Shown here: positions 48,797 to 58,291 of the stretch, in pieces
Numbering within the stretch: the first letter of the stretch is position 1
How the letters are laid out: every line of letters begins with the position of its first letter
NCBI GenBank assembly: GCA_943913645.1
Contig: CALTYZ010000001.1
Span: 100,617 to 164,616, forward strand
DNA from: an uncultured Corynebacterium sp.
GTDB lineage: Bacteria; Actinomycetota; Actinomycetes; Mycobacteriales; Mycobacteriaceae
Length of the DNA: 64,000 nt
Direction: 5' to 3'
Notes under the pieces: model-generated
Seen by the model: only the letters and a program-made list of their open reading frames with translations
Told to the model about the DNA's origin: nothing
The model's database searches: none
Program-made: the position numbers and the translations under genes

Positions 48797-48907
48797 GATC
48801 AGTACCTTTGGTGACCTTTCGTGTCTATAGAGCAGTGAGTATGTGTGGTAAATCCCATGTCGCGCAGCCGTCGTCGCGGGTGAACAACTGTGCTCGAGAC
48901 AACCCGC

Positions 48908-48941
48908 TTAGCACTCTACCCACGCGAGTGCTAACTCACAA
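48908..48941 (-). promoter_or_regulatory. CIRCE operator overlapping the groES promoter
   Basis: TTAGCACTC-N9-GAGTGCTAA at 48908-48934 is a perfect CIRCE element, the HrcA binding site. On the minus strand TTGTGA (48941-48936), a 17-base spacer and TAGAGT (48918-48913) form a vegetative-type promoter lying within and beside it, so HrcA binding would block RNA polymerase. Confidence 0.95.
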
Positions 48942-49013
48942 CCTTGCGCGCATCGATCCCGTTGCCGCCATCGCCTGCTTGAGCTCACGCGCACAGTAGC
49001 CTCCGTGACCAGC

Positions 49014-50060
49014 TCACACCACTGGGACCGCGACATCCAGTGAGGTATCAGTGCCGACGGCGAACCCGGAGGGCTGCGCACCTTCATGGATCAACTGCGC
49101 CGCGAACGCCGCGATCATCACTCCGTTATCGGTGCACAGACCAAACCGTGGCACCCGCAACTCAATGCCCGCCTGCACACAGCGCTTCTCAGCCAGCGCG
49201 CGCAGACGTGAGTTCGCCGCCACACCCCCGCCAAGCAATAGTGTGTGCGCGCCCGTATCCTCACAGGCCACCAGTGCTTTCGCGGTCAGCACATCGCAGA
49301 CAGCCTCTTGAAACGATGCACACACATCTTCCACACTGATCACACGCCTATCGCGCTCGGCGGCCTCAACGTAGCGCGCAACCGCAGTCTTCAACCCCGA
49401 AAACGAGAAGTCATAGCGGTGCTCACCACGCATATCCTCCGCTCGTGTCAACGCCCGCGGAAACGCGATCGCCGCCGGATCGCCTTGAGCCGCAAGCGTA
49501 TCGACGACCGGCCCACCCGGATACCCCAACCCCAGCAACCTGGCTACCTTGTCGTAGGCTTCACCTGCTGCGTCGTCAAGCGTCGAGCCCAATTCACGCA
49601 TCGGCTTGCCCACCGCATGGACCTCAAGCAGCTGTGTGTGCCCGCCGGACACCAGCAACGCAATAGCGTGTGGCAGCGTCGAACCACCCTCTAGATTCGC
49701 CACCGCCACATGCCCCCCAAGGTGATTGACCCCATAAAACGGCACACCCCACGCCGCGGCGTACGCCTTTGCCGCAGACGCGCCAACCAGCAGTGCCCCA
49801 GCTAAACCCGGGCCGACCGTGGCGGCAACCGCGTCTGGCCGCACAATGCCCGCCTGATCCAGTGCAGCACGCATGACCTGCGGCATCGCCTCCAGATGCG
49901 CACGTGAAGCAATCTCAGGCACCACTCCCCCGAAACGAGCATGCTGCGACATCGACGAGGCAACAACATCCGCCAAAATCTCCATCGAACCGTCTGCTGC
50001 AAGTCGAACGATTCCAACACCTGTCTCATCGCACGACGATTCAATCCCGAGCACAATCAT
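49014..50060 (-). CDS. tsaD: tRNA threonylcarbamoyladenosine transferase TsaD
   Basis: The catalytic subunit that transfers threonylcarbamoyl to A37 of ANN-decoding tRNAs. The 348-residue ASKHA-fold protein has [17 protein letters not shown], the metal-binding [22 protein letters not shown] and [14 protein letters not shown]. It works with TsaB, TsaE and TsaC; tsaB is 0.5 kb and tsaE 4.5 kb upstream. It is last in the tsaB-rimI-tsaD run. Confidence 0.96.
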   Translation of the reverse strand: MIVLGIESSCDETGVGIVRLAADGSMEILADVVASSMSQHARFGGVVPEIASRAHLEAMPQVMRAALDQAGIVRPDAVAATVGPGLAGALLVGASAAKAYAAAWGVPFYGVNHLGGHVAVANLEGGSTLPHAIALLVSGGHTQLLEVHAVGKPMRELGSTLDDAAGEAYDKVARLLGLGYPGGPVVDTLAAQGDPAAIAFPRALTRAEDMRGEHRYDFSFSGLKTAVARYVEAAERDRRVISVEDVCASFQEAVCDVLTAKALVACEDTGAHTLLLGGGVAANSRLRALAEKRCVQAGIELRVPRFGLCTDNGVMIAAFAAQLIHEGAQPSGFAVGTDTSLDVAVPVV

Positions 50061-50099
50061 CGCTGGCTCATCCCTGCCACGCTCTTCACCCTCGCTCTC

Positions 50100-50585
50100 C
50101 TAGCCTTCACTGTGCGGCTGCCCGCCTCGCTCGGACCTGCGCCTGCGCATCATCGAGTACGCGTCCGCTCCGGACGGCTGATAGTAACGCTTGCGGGTGG
50201 CCAGCACATAAAAACCGAATCCTGCATACAGCTCAATCGCCGGCGTATTATCAGTGCGGACCTCAAGAAACATCGGGCCGTCGAGCAAATCCGCGGTGTG
50301 CACCAGCTGGCTCATCAGGGCACGGCCAATCCCGCGCCCCTGATAGTCACGCTGCACGCCGACCGTATGCACCTCAAACTCCGGATCATCCCGGGGTCCG
50401 AGCATGGCAACACCGGCGTAGCCAACTAGCAGCTCGCCATCAAACGCACCGACATAAAACGTGTACGGCTGGGCAAACTCCGCAACAAACACATCACGGG
50501 ACCAGGGATTATCTTCAGCGAAAAGTTCAAGTTCAAGCTCGGCGACACGCGTGGCATCTGCCCACGTCAGCTCTCTCAACCTCAC
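50100..50585 (-). CDS. rimI: Ribosomal-protein-alanine N-acetyltransferase RimI-like
   Basis: A GNAT acetyltransferase of about 161 residues. Motif A is VHTVGVQRDYQGRGIGRALMSQLV (acetyl-CoA loop QGRGIG), with FLEVRTDNTPAIELYAGFGFYV after it. I prefer the GTG at 50585, 8 bases after AAGG and after the tsaB stop; an ATG at 50609 would overlap tsaB by 14 bases. Placement between tsaB and tsaD is common in actinobacteria. Confidence 0.88.
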   Translation of the reverse strand: MRLRELTWADATRVAELELELFAEDNPWSRDVFVAEFAQPYTFYVGAFDGELLVGYAGVAMLGPRDDPEFEVHTVGVQRDYQGRGIGRALMSQLVHTADLLDGPMFLEVRTDNTPAIELYAGFGFYVLATRKRYYQPSGADAYSMMRRRRSERGGQPHSEG

Positions 50586-50595
50586 AACGCGAACC

Positions 50596-51315
50596 TTAGT
50601 GGGCGACATCCGGAATAGCGGGCGACTTCGGCTTCGGCGCAGGCTCCTGCGCATCCGGTCGACGCAAATAGTGCGGGACCAGCGGCGCCGGTGAGGCCGA
50701 CAGATCTGCCGCCGCGATGAGCCCCTGCGTACTGGGGGCGACGTAGCGCACCTTACCTACCGGCACACCTTGCTGATCAAGCGAGTGCTGCACCTGGTCA
50801 GCAAGGTGTGCAGGGACACTGAGCACATCTAGCGGCGCTGTACTTAGCCCACCAAACACGTGTGCAATATCAGCCGGTGCACACACTTCGGGCCCGGCTA
50901 AGCGCTGGCCCCCTTCATACAGCGCCGCATACACCTCACGACGCCTTGCATCAGTTACCACCAGCACCCTTGACCCACCAGCCAGTACCGCAGCTGCGTC
51001 ATGGGTGACCACACCGTGCACTGGAATATTGAGTGCCTGCCCAAATGCTGATGCCGATGCCATGCCCACTCGCAAGCCGGTAAACGGCCCCGGGCCACAA
51101 CCAACCACCACAGCATCAAGCTGCGCGAAACTGACCCCCGCTCGATCCAACACGGTTGCTGCCGCGGGAACCAGGTGCTCAGCGTGCGCTCGGGTGGTCA
51201 TGACGGATTCTGCCAGCACGTCAATGGCGGCACCGCCGGGACCAACTTCGCCGTTGTATGCAGCTACACCCACGATCAGATCGGCAGTCGCCGTGTCGAT
51301 CGCGAGAACGAGCAT
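50596..51315 (-). CDS. tsaB: tRNA threonylcarbamoyladenosine biosynthesis protein TsaB
   Basis: A 239-residue inactive ASKHA-fold partner of TsaD. It begins MLVLAIDTATADLIVGV and has VVVGCGPGPFTGLRVGMASA. The ATG overlaps the stop of the upstream small membrane protein by one base. It forms the threonylcarbamoylation complex with TsaD and TsaE. Confidence 0.94.
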   Translation of the reverse strand: MLVLAIDTATADLIVGVAAYNGEVGPGGAAIDVLAESVMTTRAHAEHLVPAAATVLDRAGVSFAQLDAVVVGCGPGPFTGLRVGMASASAFGQALNIPVHGVVTHDAAAVLAGGSRVLVVTDARRREVYAALYEGGQRLAGPEVCAPADIAHVFGGLSTAPLDVLSVPAHLADQVQHSLDQQGVPVGKVRYVAPSTQGLIAAADLSASPAPLVPHYLRRPDAQEPAPKPKSPAIPDVAH

Positions 51316-51824
51316 TAGCTGCGAACCCCAAGCGACCAGCGGCCGCCCTGGAAGTAGAACGGCATTGGCGAATTCAGCGGATATGCCTCAGTCTGCGGGA
51401 AGGAGCAGATATCAATCTTGCTGGTATCAACCTGGTCAATCCCAACCGGGGTTTCCTCATCCGGTGGCAAAAGCACAACATATGCAGCCTGCCCAGACAG
51501 GTCAGGTTCTTCCTCGAATTGGAACGCAGCAAGCTTCGCTTCGCGCAACTCTTCCGGTTCATTTGCGCACAGCGTGATGTAGCCCGCATACGTCTCGGCG
51601 TCATACACCAGGGCCGGGTCCACGAGCTGCGCCACCACAGCACCACTTGTTGGATGGGCATTCTGCAAGGTGGCTGCGAGCGAGTTCGTTGGGGCGACCA
51701 GTGCCTGCTGATTCGCCGAGGCCGGACGGCTCATCGGGATAAGAATCAGACCTGCCAAGACAACGAGCCAGGCAATCACGGCAAGAGCGGTCCAGCTCCG
51801 CTCGGTCTTTGAGAGTTTGAGCAT
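51315..51824 (-). CDS. Membrane-anchored protein of unknown function upstream of tsaB
   Basis: A 169-residue protein with one N-terminal transmembrane helix (about 10-30, SWTALAVIAWLVVLAGLILIP) and an outer domain containing LVYDAETYAGYITLCANEPEEL and IDICSFPQTEAYPLN, with two Cys that could form a disulfide. I do not recognise a named family. It is coupled to tsaB by a one-base overlap (TAATG). Confidence 0.75.
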   Translation of the reverse strand: MLKLSKTERSWTALAVIAWLVVLAGLILIPMSRPASANQQALVAPTNSLAATLQNAHPTSGAVVAQLVDPALVYDAETYAGYITLCANEPEELREAKLAAFQFEEEPDLSGQAAYVVLLPPDEETPVGIDQVDTSKIDICSFPQTEAYPLNSPMPFYFQGGRWSLGVRS

Positions 51825-51968
51825 GCCTTACACCCTACATCCAGTGCAACGAGCTGCAGCGTTCGGTTCGAGTGGCCAGCGATTCCAAGTATTGGAGATG
51901 GGCAGCTGGGTCACGCTTTTTAACACGTGAACCAAATTCCAGCGTTCTAGGGCTAGGGGTCAGAAGGT

Positions 51969-52451
51969 GTGTCCAGATTGGCTGACCTGAACAAGGTCAC
52001 CCTCTTGGAAGAAGCCGCTACACACGGCGCACAACAACACGAATTCGGCACTGTTTACCACAATTGGATGAACCAGAAAACCTTCACCATCGACCCGTGC
52101 ACGAGACAACAAACTTGGTCATGGACCCATGACCGCGCCCAAAGCAGCCACGACAGCCCGAATTACCTGTGGCGCAACAAGCTTGTGTTTGTCTACCTCA
52201 ACCCACCCAATGCCGCGCTGAACGCCGATCGCGTCAGATCAACTACCAACAGCCTGGAGGGAGGGATCAACCCCCACCCCACCTGTAACTGCTTGTCCGC
52301 ACCCACCACGGCAAAAAGGGGACCACCAACGACAAATGCCCTACTCGTGACTCCATTTAGAAACCGAAGAGAGCCAAGCCAACCACGCAAACCGGGAGAC
52401 CAACCCTCTAAGACAACGCTATCGACCAACCGCACACTTTTTGAACCTTAA
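51969..52451 (+). pseudogene. Transposase remnant, IS256/IS1249-like
   Basis: The frame contains QQTWSWTHDRAQSSHDSPNYLWRNK, FVYLNPPNAAL and DRVRSTTNSLEGGIN (shown in pieces), which resemble the C-terminal part of corynebacterial IS1249-type transposases. The beginning of the gene is missing and the end drifts out of frame after the GGIN segment. It is a decayed fragment. Confidence 0.65.
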
Positions 52452-52454
52452 CCC

Positions 52455-53215
52455 GCGTTTTGCAAGTGTCTAATTATTGAAGAGCGCCAGGTGTCGATTC
52501 GGGGTAGTTGGTATTGCGAGTCCGCCTAGTTGGTACCGGTGCTCCGTGTACCCGGTACCGCAAGGCTTTTCTTTCATCATGAAGCATCCTGGGTCCAGCT
52601 TCTACCCCTGCAGGGAAAGATTGGTCACTATGCCCAGAAAGTAATCCGTTGAGTTCAAACAGAAGGCGGTCCGCCAAGCCACTAGAGTGGTCCGCCTGGA
52701 GTCCTGGCCGCGAGCTAAGTCACTGTCGCGATACCAGGCCCGCCACGTGTGGTGGACCACTCCAAGGAACCTCGAGGGTTTTGAACTGCTACCGGAGAGT
52801 CACGACACCGCTATCCCAAAAGCCGCTCGCAACACAACGGCCACCACATCCGCATAGGAGATTGCAACGTGCGCAAGGCTACCGTCCCAATAGATCCGGA
52901 CGACTAAAGCAAACAGCTGGGCTGTCGAATGCGTCGAACCGGGACGGTACCAACTACCCGGAACACGGCAGTATCGGGTCCTCTAAACTCGGTACCAACA
53001 CCCCGCAGCCGACACCAGGCGGAGGGAATCGTCGGCTCAAAACCTACGGAGTGTACAAGAGACGGGTCAAGGTACTCCCCGATACCAGGTGCACAGACTA
53101 AGCACTGGGTAGCCGATGGCGTGCCCAAAGCGGAGGTGGGCCGCCGTATCGGAATTAGCCGCACGACTTGATCTAACAATTAGCTTAAGAAAAGCAAATG
53201 TACTCAGGTTTTTTG
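52455..53215. other. Decayed mobile-element zone without intact genes
   Basis: No intact gene is present in these 760 bases. Around 52645 the plus strand reads VEFKQKAVRQATR, like the start of an IS3-type OrfA, and near 53115 it reads VPKAEVGRRIGISRTT, like a transposase or resolvase helix-turn-helix, before stops. Sequences built on TAGTTGGTACCG recur in inverted orientation near 52540 and 52945. I read it as overlapping remnants of insertion sequences. Confidence 0.45.
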
Positions 53216-54343
53216 CTAACTAATTTCGGAGATCGACGAGATCCCACAGCTCGAGTCACTACACGCTTCGATGTGAGGCTTAAGGGTTACCAACGGTTTT
53301 TCCGGCGAGTTCCAACTCCTGATTTCGACCTTTCCTTCCCTTTCCAATCCGAATTTAGGATCTTCGCTCGCAGAGTTAACAAGGATGAACTGGTCTTCAG
53401 AAAATCCCTCGATGACACCAGTAAGCTGCGGATCTTCGGAATCCTTTTTGTTGACGAACACCCTTCCCTCGTTATCAATATAGCCGTTTCTACCCCCTTG
53501 AAGAGTGCGAGTGACCGCAAAATCGTCATTCAGTGTCATCACGTGCTCAGTTACCTGTTGACTGTCAAGCTTGTTGTCGTCGCCCACCCGGACTTCGAAG
53601 GCAGTGAGGAAAGTTCGGTTTCCTTCCACTCGGCCCTGGAGAATTTCGAAAGAACCATCGCCCAAGTAGTTGACGTGGGGATACTTAAAATCAGGGGAGT
53701 TAACTTCGTAGCCATCAGGGAACGCTATCTCCCTGCCCCCGCCATCAGAATCCAGGAGAAACATCCTTCTATCACTGGCCGTTCCGTTCGGCGTATATCC
53801 GATTATGATGGCATGTTTGTCACCGACGGCGAGCGAGTGTGGGGCTAAAGGAAGGTCGTGGGTTGAAGTGGTCCCGTCCTCCCTCAATATGTGTGCTTGA
53901 TGAGCGAATGATTCTGATTGTGATGTGTTCACAATAGCGACCGCCATGGAGCCTGCAGGAGAGAAGCCGAAGTAGGTTATGGGGTCGTAGCGGTGGAGGT
54001 CAACTGAACCATCGTGTAGACCGTATTGTTGTATCGAGTCGGCGAAGTACAAGTAGCTTCCTCCGTGTGTAGGCAGTGCTACAGGAGTCCAACTACCAGA
54101 ACCTCGTAGATGGTCGATCTCATCCCCCGTGGGTGCATGCAGGTAGTAGCTATTTGAACTGTCATTCCCAAAGGGTTCAAGGACCGGACCATAAGAGACG
54201 ATGTAGTTACCCGACTTCGCCCACTCCTCAGCTGCAAAGGCTACGGATCCCCGATCCTTTGCTGGTGAACAACCTGCCAGTAGGACAACGATTCCCGATA
54301 AAACCACGAGGGGAAAAACTGCCTTGACCGTCGCTGCGCGCAT
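53216..54343 (-). CDS. Lipoprotein of unknown function with beta-repeat-like body
   Basis: A 375-residue predicted lipoprotein (lipobox LLAGC, Cys25). The mature part is rich in short beta-type segments with Gly/Asp turns (for example GSYLYFADSIQQYGLHDGS, YFGFSPAGSMAVAIVN, FLLDSDGGGREIAFPDGYEV), which suggests a propeller-like fold, though I recognise no family. It sits between IS remnants and tsaE and its codon use looks less GC-rich than its neighbours, hinting at acquisition. The ATG at 54343 is chosen because it gives a proper signal peptide. Confidence 0.6.
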   Translation of the reverse strand: MRAATVKAVFPLVVLSGIVVLLAGCSPAKDRGSVAFAAEEWAKSGNYIVSYGPVLEPFGNDSSNSYYLHAPTGDEIDHLRGSGSWTPVALPTHGGSYLYFADSIQQYGLHDGSVDLHRYDPITYFGFSPAGSMAVAIVNTSQSESFAHQAHILREDGTTSTHDLPLAPHSLAVGDKHAIIIGYTPNGTASDRRMFLLDSDGGGREIAFPDGYEVNSPDFKYPHVNYLGDGSFEILQGRVEGNRTFLTAFEVRVGDDNKLDSQQVTEHVMTLNDDFAVTRTLQGGRNGYIDNEGRVFVNKKDSEDPQLTGVIEGFSEDQFILVNSASEDPKFGLEREGKVEIRSWNSPEKPLVTLKPHIEACSDSSCGISSISEIS

Positions 54344-54586
54344 ACCTCTATCTACCACAGCGTATTTCAGTATGGAGACACCTGATGCAACTTCATTGGC
54401 CGACGGGACAATTGCGTATTCGGAATGGTGTTTCCAAGAGATGAGTGGGCCGGCGTATCTCGAAACGGAACGAAATGCACACGCGGGTGGAGCAGCAGTA
54501 ACTGGATAGCGGAAGTCATTCGGGCGGCGGACCCAGAAGGAACGCTGTACAAGCACTCCCCGTAGCGTCACTCGGTTGCTGCAGTT
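54344..54586. other. Spacer between the unknown lipoprotein gene and tsaE
   Basis: These 243 bases contain no gene that I can support. They must include the promoter of the leftward lipoprotein; a TAGATA hexamer lies just upstream of its ATG. Confidence 0.4.
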
Positions 54587-55099
54587 CTAGTCCGCAGCGT
54601 CGACGGTGCGCCAGGTAATAACCCGAGCATCTGCATCGAAAACGTCATCAATACTCGCAGAACCTGGTGGGGTTTCCCGCTCGAGAGTGACCAGAAGATA
54701 GCGCTGGGCAAGGTGGTCCACCACGCCGCCACCCCACTCTGCAACCACGACGGCGCGATCAAGTTCGGTATCTAAATCGAGCGCATCGAGCTCGCCCAGC
54801 AGGTCAGCCGAGGTGGCCCCGTCAAGAAGACGGTACAAATCAACGTGAATGAGCGACGGCCCACCTACCTGCGACTGGTGCTGTCGCGCAAGCACAAACG
54901 TGGGGCTGGTGACCCTGCCAGACACACCCATCCCCGCAGCTATACCCTGGGTAAGCGTGGTCTTGCCTGCACCCAATGGCCCATCCAGCACAATCACATC
55001 ACCAGGTTGCGCCGCTGCACCAAGCAGGCGACCAAACGCTTGCGTCTCAGCCGGTGTTGCGCAGACCCTGCTGCCGTGCAGCGGCACCGATAGGTTCAC
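54587..55099 (-). CDS. tsaE: tRNA threonylcarbamoyladenosine biosynthesis ATPase TsaE
   Basis: A 170-residue P-loop ATPase. Walker A is LDGPLGAGKTTLTQGIA, followed by GVSGRVTSPTFVLARQ, the VDLYRL segment and VVAEWGGG. The GTG start at 55099 is 2 bases after the alr stop, so the genes are co-transcribed. It drives turnover of the TsaB-TsaD complex. Confidence 0.94.
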   Translation of the reverse strand: MNLSVPLHGSRVCATPAETQAFGRLLGAAAQPGDVIVLDGPLGAGKTTLTQGIAAGMGVSGRVTSPTFVLARQHQSQVGGPSLIHVDLYRLLDGATSADLLGELDALDLDTELDRAVVVAEWGGGVVDHLAQRYLLVTLERETPPGSASIDDVFDADARVITWRTVDAAD

Positions 55100-55101
55100 T
55101 G

Positions 55102-56220
55102 TTACCCCTTACTGCTTCCGGTCAGCTCAATATATTCGCGGCGTGTGCGCCCTTTCGGCGAGCACACCATCTCATAATTAATAGTGCCCACCGCCTGGGC
55201 AAGCTCCGTGGCAGAAACGCCCTGCTCACCGAAAAGGATTGCTTCGTCGCCCACTTGGACACCATGGTCATTGTTGCCCAACCAGATCACCACCTGGTCC
55301 ATGCACACTCGGCCCACTACCGGGTAGCGCACCCCACGGACTGTCACCTCAAAGTTGGGCTGCCAGGACCGAGCGATCCCATCGGCATAGCCAGCGGATA
55401 CCACCGCGGTCATGCCTGCCGCTGGTGATCGCCACGTCAACCCGTAACTGACCGGCATATCAGCAGCAATGGGTTTGACCGCGAGAACCGTCGCCACCCA
55501 GGTCATCGCTGGACGCAGTCCATGATCCTCACCTTCAATAGGTTCCAGCCCATACAAACTCACCCCTGGGCGAACCTGCTGGAAGTGCAGATCAGGCCGG
55601 GACCACGTCGCCGGTGAGTTTGCCAAGTGGTTGCGTACCGGATTCAGACCAGCCGCACGGGCACGTTCAATCGCACGAGCAAAGGCGTCAGCTTGGGCGT
55701 CTGTGTAGGAGTCAGTGGGGACATCAGCACAAGCAAGATGGCTCATCATTCCCGCGACGTGTATTTTTCCAGCGCGCTGGGCCTGCGCCGCCTGGGCAAA
55801 GACCGCATCCCATTCCGATTCCATGAGCCCTGCCCGGTGCATGCCGGTATCAACCTTCAGGTAGATGGTCTGGGGGTGGGGCTGGGCGGGGTGCGAGGGG
55901 GCGTCGACAAGCGAACGCAGATGCTCCGCCGTAGGTACAGCGACCTCAATATCTTCCGGAATCGTCTCCCCTGGAGCCCACAACCAAGCAATGATCGGCT
56001 TATCGGTTACCGCACGGACAGCGCGTGCCTCATCAAACGTCGCCACCCCGAACGCGTCCGCACCGGAAGCTGCCATCACCGGCACACACCGGTCAATCCC
56101 GTGGTTGTACGCGTCGGCTTTGACCACGCACGCCAAGCGCGCATCGCCGACATGCCGCTTGAGCACGGCAGTGTTGTGCGCAATGGCGTTCAAATCAATT
56201 CGGGCTGTCAGAAGCGTCAT
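55102..56220 (-). CDS. alr: Alanine racemase
   Basis: A PLP enzyme making D-alanine for peptidoglycan, 372 residues. The PLP lysine is in ACVVKADAYNHG (Lys34), and the catalytic Tyr of the second subunit is in SAGYADGIARS; KVDTGMHRAG and VGRVCMDQ are also conserved. The usual Tyr two turns after the lysine is present as Tyr38. Confidence 0.96.
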   Translation of the reverse strand: MTLLTARIDLNAIAHNTAVLKRHVGDARLACVVKADAYNHGIDRCVPVMAASGADAFGVATFDEARAVRAVTDKPIIAWLWAPGETIPEDIEVAVPTAEHLRSLVDAPSHPAQPHPQTIYLKVDTGMHRAGLMESEWDAVFAQAAQAQRAGKIHVAGMMSHLACADVPTDSYTDAQADAFARAIERARAAGLNPVRNHLANSPATWSRPDLHFQQVRPGVSLYGLEPIEGEDHGLRPAMTWVATVLAVKPIAADMPVSYGLTWRSPAAGMTAVVSAGYADGIARSWQPNFEVTVRGVRYPVVGRVCMDQVVIWLGNNDHGVQVGDEAILFGEQGVSATELAQAVGTINYEMVCSPKGRTRREYIELTGSSKG

Positions 56221-56241
56221 GGCTACACATTGTGCACCACA

Positions 56242-56910
56242 TCAAAGCCTCGGAAGCAGGTGTAGAGCGCCCAAAATAATAAGCAGAGCTGCCACCACCC
56301 ACGTCGCCGCCGAACTGACCAGCTGGGGGTTAGCTCGTGCCCATTCGAAACCGCGACCAGCCACACTTTCGGGTGCAGCGCGCACCCACGCAATCAGCAG
56401 CGCACACAGGGTAGGAAGCGACAACGCCACCGTGGCATACAGCGGGACCGCGCAATAGCGCACCAACGGTGCAACACCGGCCACCGAGAGCAAAACAAGT
56501 CCGCCATAAAATGGGGCAGACGTGGCTGATTGGACCACCCCCAGGAGGAAACCTGTCAGGACTGTAAGCGAAGTCGGCGTGCGCAAAGGCCGCAAAATCC
56601 GTGCGACTAATTGCGAGTTATCCCCACCTCGCATGGCCAACAACCCGGTGACAAGCCCGGTGACAATCAGGACGATACCGAACACTGGCCCGTCAACAAC
56701 GCGCTGCATCGCGGGGCCCAAACTGTCGAAGACAACGAGCATCACCAACGCGAGCGAGGCAACCCCCAACCAATCACCCGCAATGAGTAACGCACTGATC
56801 TTGCCGTACCGTCCACCCTCACGCGGCGCCAAAATGCCAACCGCGGCAAGCACCGCAATCAGCAACAGATTGATCGAGTCAATAAAGGCAAGTGCAAGCG
56901 CACCCAGCAT
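56242..56910 (-). CDS. Six-helix membrane protein, GAP/LysE-like
   Basis: A 222-residue hydrophobic protein with about six transmembrane segments and the N terminus MLGALALAFIDSINLLLIAVLAAVGI. The layout resembles GAP/Sap-type and LysE-type exporters but no signature is decisive. The ATG at 56910 follows GGGAGGAGGCAAG, which fixes the start. It lies 21 bases upstream of alr on the same strand. Confidence 0.65.
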   Translation of the reverse strand: MLGALALAFIDSINLLLIAVLAAVGILAPREGGRYGKISALLIAGDWLGVASLALVMLVVFDSLGPAMQRVVDGPVFGIVLIVTGLVTGLLAMRGGDNSQLVARILRPLRTPTSLTVLTGFLLGVVQSATSAPFYGGLVLLSVAGVAPLVRYCAVPLYATVALSLPTLCALLIAWVRAAPESVAGRGFEWARANPQLVSSAATWVVAALLIILGALHLLPRL

Positions 56911-57095
56911 CTTGCCTCCTCCCATGTTTGCCCGTCGCATGGTGCTTACGAGTCGGCCGTTTGGCGCTCTGTGCAGGTCTAAATGTGAGCCAGCGTAGAC
57001 CATTACACCACCCCGTCTCCCAGCGGCACCCGGCCAAGCACTCTGACAACCGCGCTCCCACTGACTGAAAACGGAAATCAAGTAGACTTTGCGAC

Positions 57096-57950
57096 GTGTC
57101 TGCCAAGTTGAAACAACTCTCGACCCTGTCGAAGCGTGGCCCCCACCGTGTCATGGAAGGCGACCTCGGCTACACCGGGCTGCCAGGGAAGGTCTACGCG
57201 CCAGCAGATGGCCGCGATCTGCCCGCGGTCGCATTTGGCCACGACTGGCGCCGCGACATCAACGCCTATGAGGAAACCTTGCGCCACCTCGCCAGCTGGG
57301 GAATTGTCGTTGCAGCTCCGAACACCGAAACTGGCCTTCGCCCAGACCATAAAGGCTTCGCCGCTGACTTAGATACCGCCATGCAGATCCTGGCCGGAGT
57401 GCAGGTTGGCAACGGCAACATCACTGTCTCCCCCGGCAAACTCGCGATCGCGGGCCACGGCATGGGAGGTGGGGCTGCGGTGCTGGCCTCGGTGGATAAT
57501 CAGAAAGTGCAGACAACCGTGGCGATCTACCCAGCCAATGTTGCACCTTCTGCTGTTGAAGCAGCACGCAACCTGTTCGTCCCCGGGCTGATCATTGGCC
57601 CAGGTGAAGATGCGAACTCACTGTTCAGCCCCGGCAACCCAGCCAAGCTCGCCTATAACTGGGCGGGTGAAACAGTGTATGCGGTGATCAAGAAGGGCGA
57701 CCAGCAAGGATTTTCCGAAGACGGGCTGAAGAAACGCCTGCTGGGACTCGGCAAGTCAAATAGCAAAGCACAAGCTACGGCTCGCGGCTTGATCACCGGT
57801 TATCTGCTCTACCAGCTAAACGGCGAGAAGAAATACGCGGCGTTCGCGGAACCAGAGGCCAGCGGCAAAGGCATCGAAACCCTCACCGGCGATAGATTGG
57901 CCAAGGCGGCAGGGCTCGCGCGGGACAACGCCACATTCTCTCTGTTCTAG
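57096..57950 (+). CDS. Dienelactone-hydrolase-like alpha/beta protein lacking the usual nucleophile
   Basis: A 284-residue alpha/beta-hydrolase fold protein related to dienelactone hydrolase and chlorophyllase types: LPAVAFGHDWRRD for the oxyanion region, FAADLDTAMQILAG, then the elbow KLAIAGHGMGGGAAVLAS. The elbow normally reads G-x-S-x-G, but here Gly replaces the Ser (GHGMG), so normal hydrolase catalysis is not expected. The GTG start lies 7 bases after TAGACT (57083-57088), so the mRNA is probably leaderless. A regulatory or binding role is possible. Confidence 0.75.
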   Translation: MSAKLKQLSTLSKRGPHRVMEGDLGYTGLPGKVYAPADGRDLPAVAFGHDWRRDINAYEETLRHLASWGIVVAAPNTETGLRPDHKGFAADLDTAMQILAGVQVGNGNITVSPGKLAIAGHGMGGGAAVLASVDNQKVQTTVAIYPANVAPSAVEAARNLFVPGLIIGPGEDANSLFSPGNPAKLAYNWAGETVYAVIKKGDQQGFSEDGLKKRLLGLGKSNSKAQATARGLITGYLLYQLNGEKKYAAFAEPEASGKGIETLTGDRLAKAAGLARDNATFSLF

Positions 57951-58009
57951 AACACCCCCAGGTCTAGAACACCGCTTGTTGGGGGCCGCGGGTCTCTGCG
58001 GGGAGCGCA

Positions 58010-58291
58010 TCAGCGCGCCGCAGCCCCCGGCTCAGAAGGCCCGGGGCCTTCCCGACGCAGCACTGAGCGAACCTGCCCTTGGCCGCGCTCCCGCCGACGG
58101 GGCATGGAGTATTCCCCGCGCGGGATATGCATCGGCGGCCGTTGTGGATGCAACTCACGCGCGACGGCTTGCTGCTGCGCGGTGATCTCCATTTTGCGTT
58201 GCGTTTCACGCAGCACCGCCTCGAAGTCTTCCAGCCGCTTCGCGGTGCGCCGCTGATACATCTCAGCGAATTCGATGAAATCCACTACCAC
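58010..58291 (-). CDS. Small charged protein, last gene of the Ala/Pro-rich cluster
   Basis: A protein of about 93 residues with a helical N-terminal part (IEFAEMYQRRTAKRLEDFEAVLRETQRKMEITAQQQAVA) and a basic, disordered C terminus. It overlaps the preceding gene by 7 bases. Starts at GTG 58291 or 58285 are both possible. No family is recognised. Confidence 0.6.
   Translation of the reverse strand: MVVDFIEFAEMYQRRTAKRLEDFEAVLRETQRKMEITAQQQAVARELHPQRPPMHIPRGEYSMPRRRERGQGQVRSVLRREGPGPSEPGAAAR

Noticed and set aside
52904..53179. A 91-residue minus-strand reading frame in the IS remnant zone
   Set aside because: Low-complexity translation with no recognisable domain or start signal in a region full of decayed sequence.
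53198..53848. A 216-residue plus-strand reading frame opposite the lipoprotein gene
   Set aside because: The minus-strand frame has a signal peptide with lipobox and is longer; the plus frame has no family features.
57946..57973. Direct repeat TCTAGAACACC twice after the hydrolase gene
   Set aside because: Only two 11-bp copies beside the stop codon, with no element between them; probably chance or a small slip duplication.
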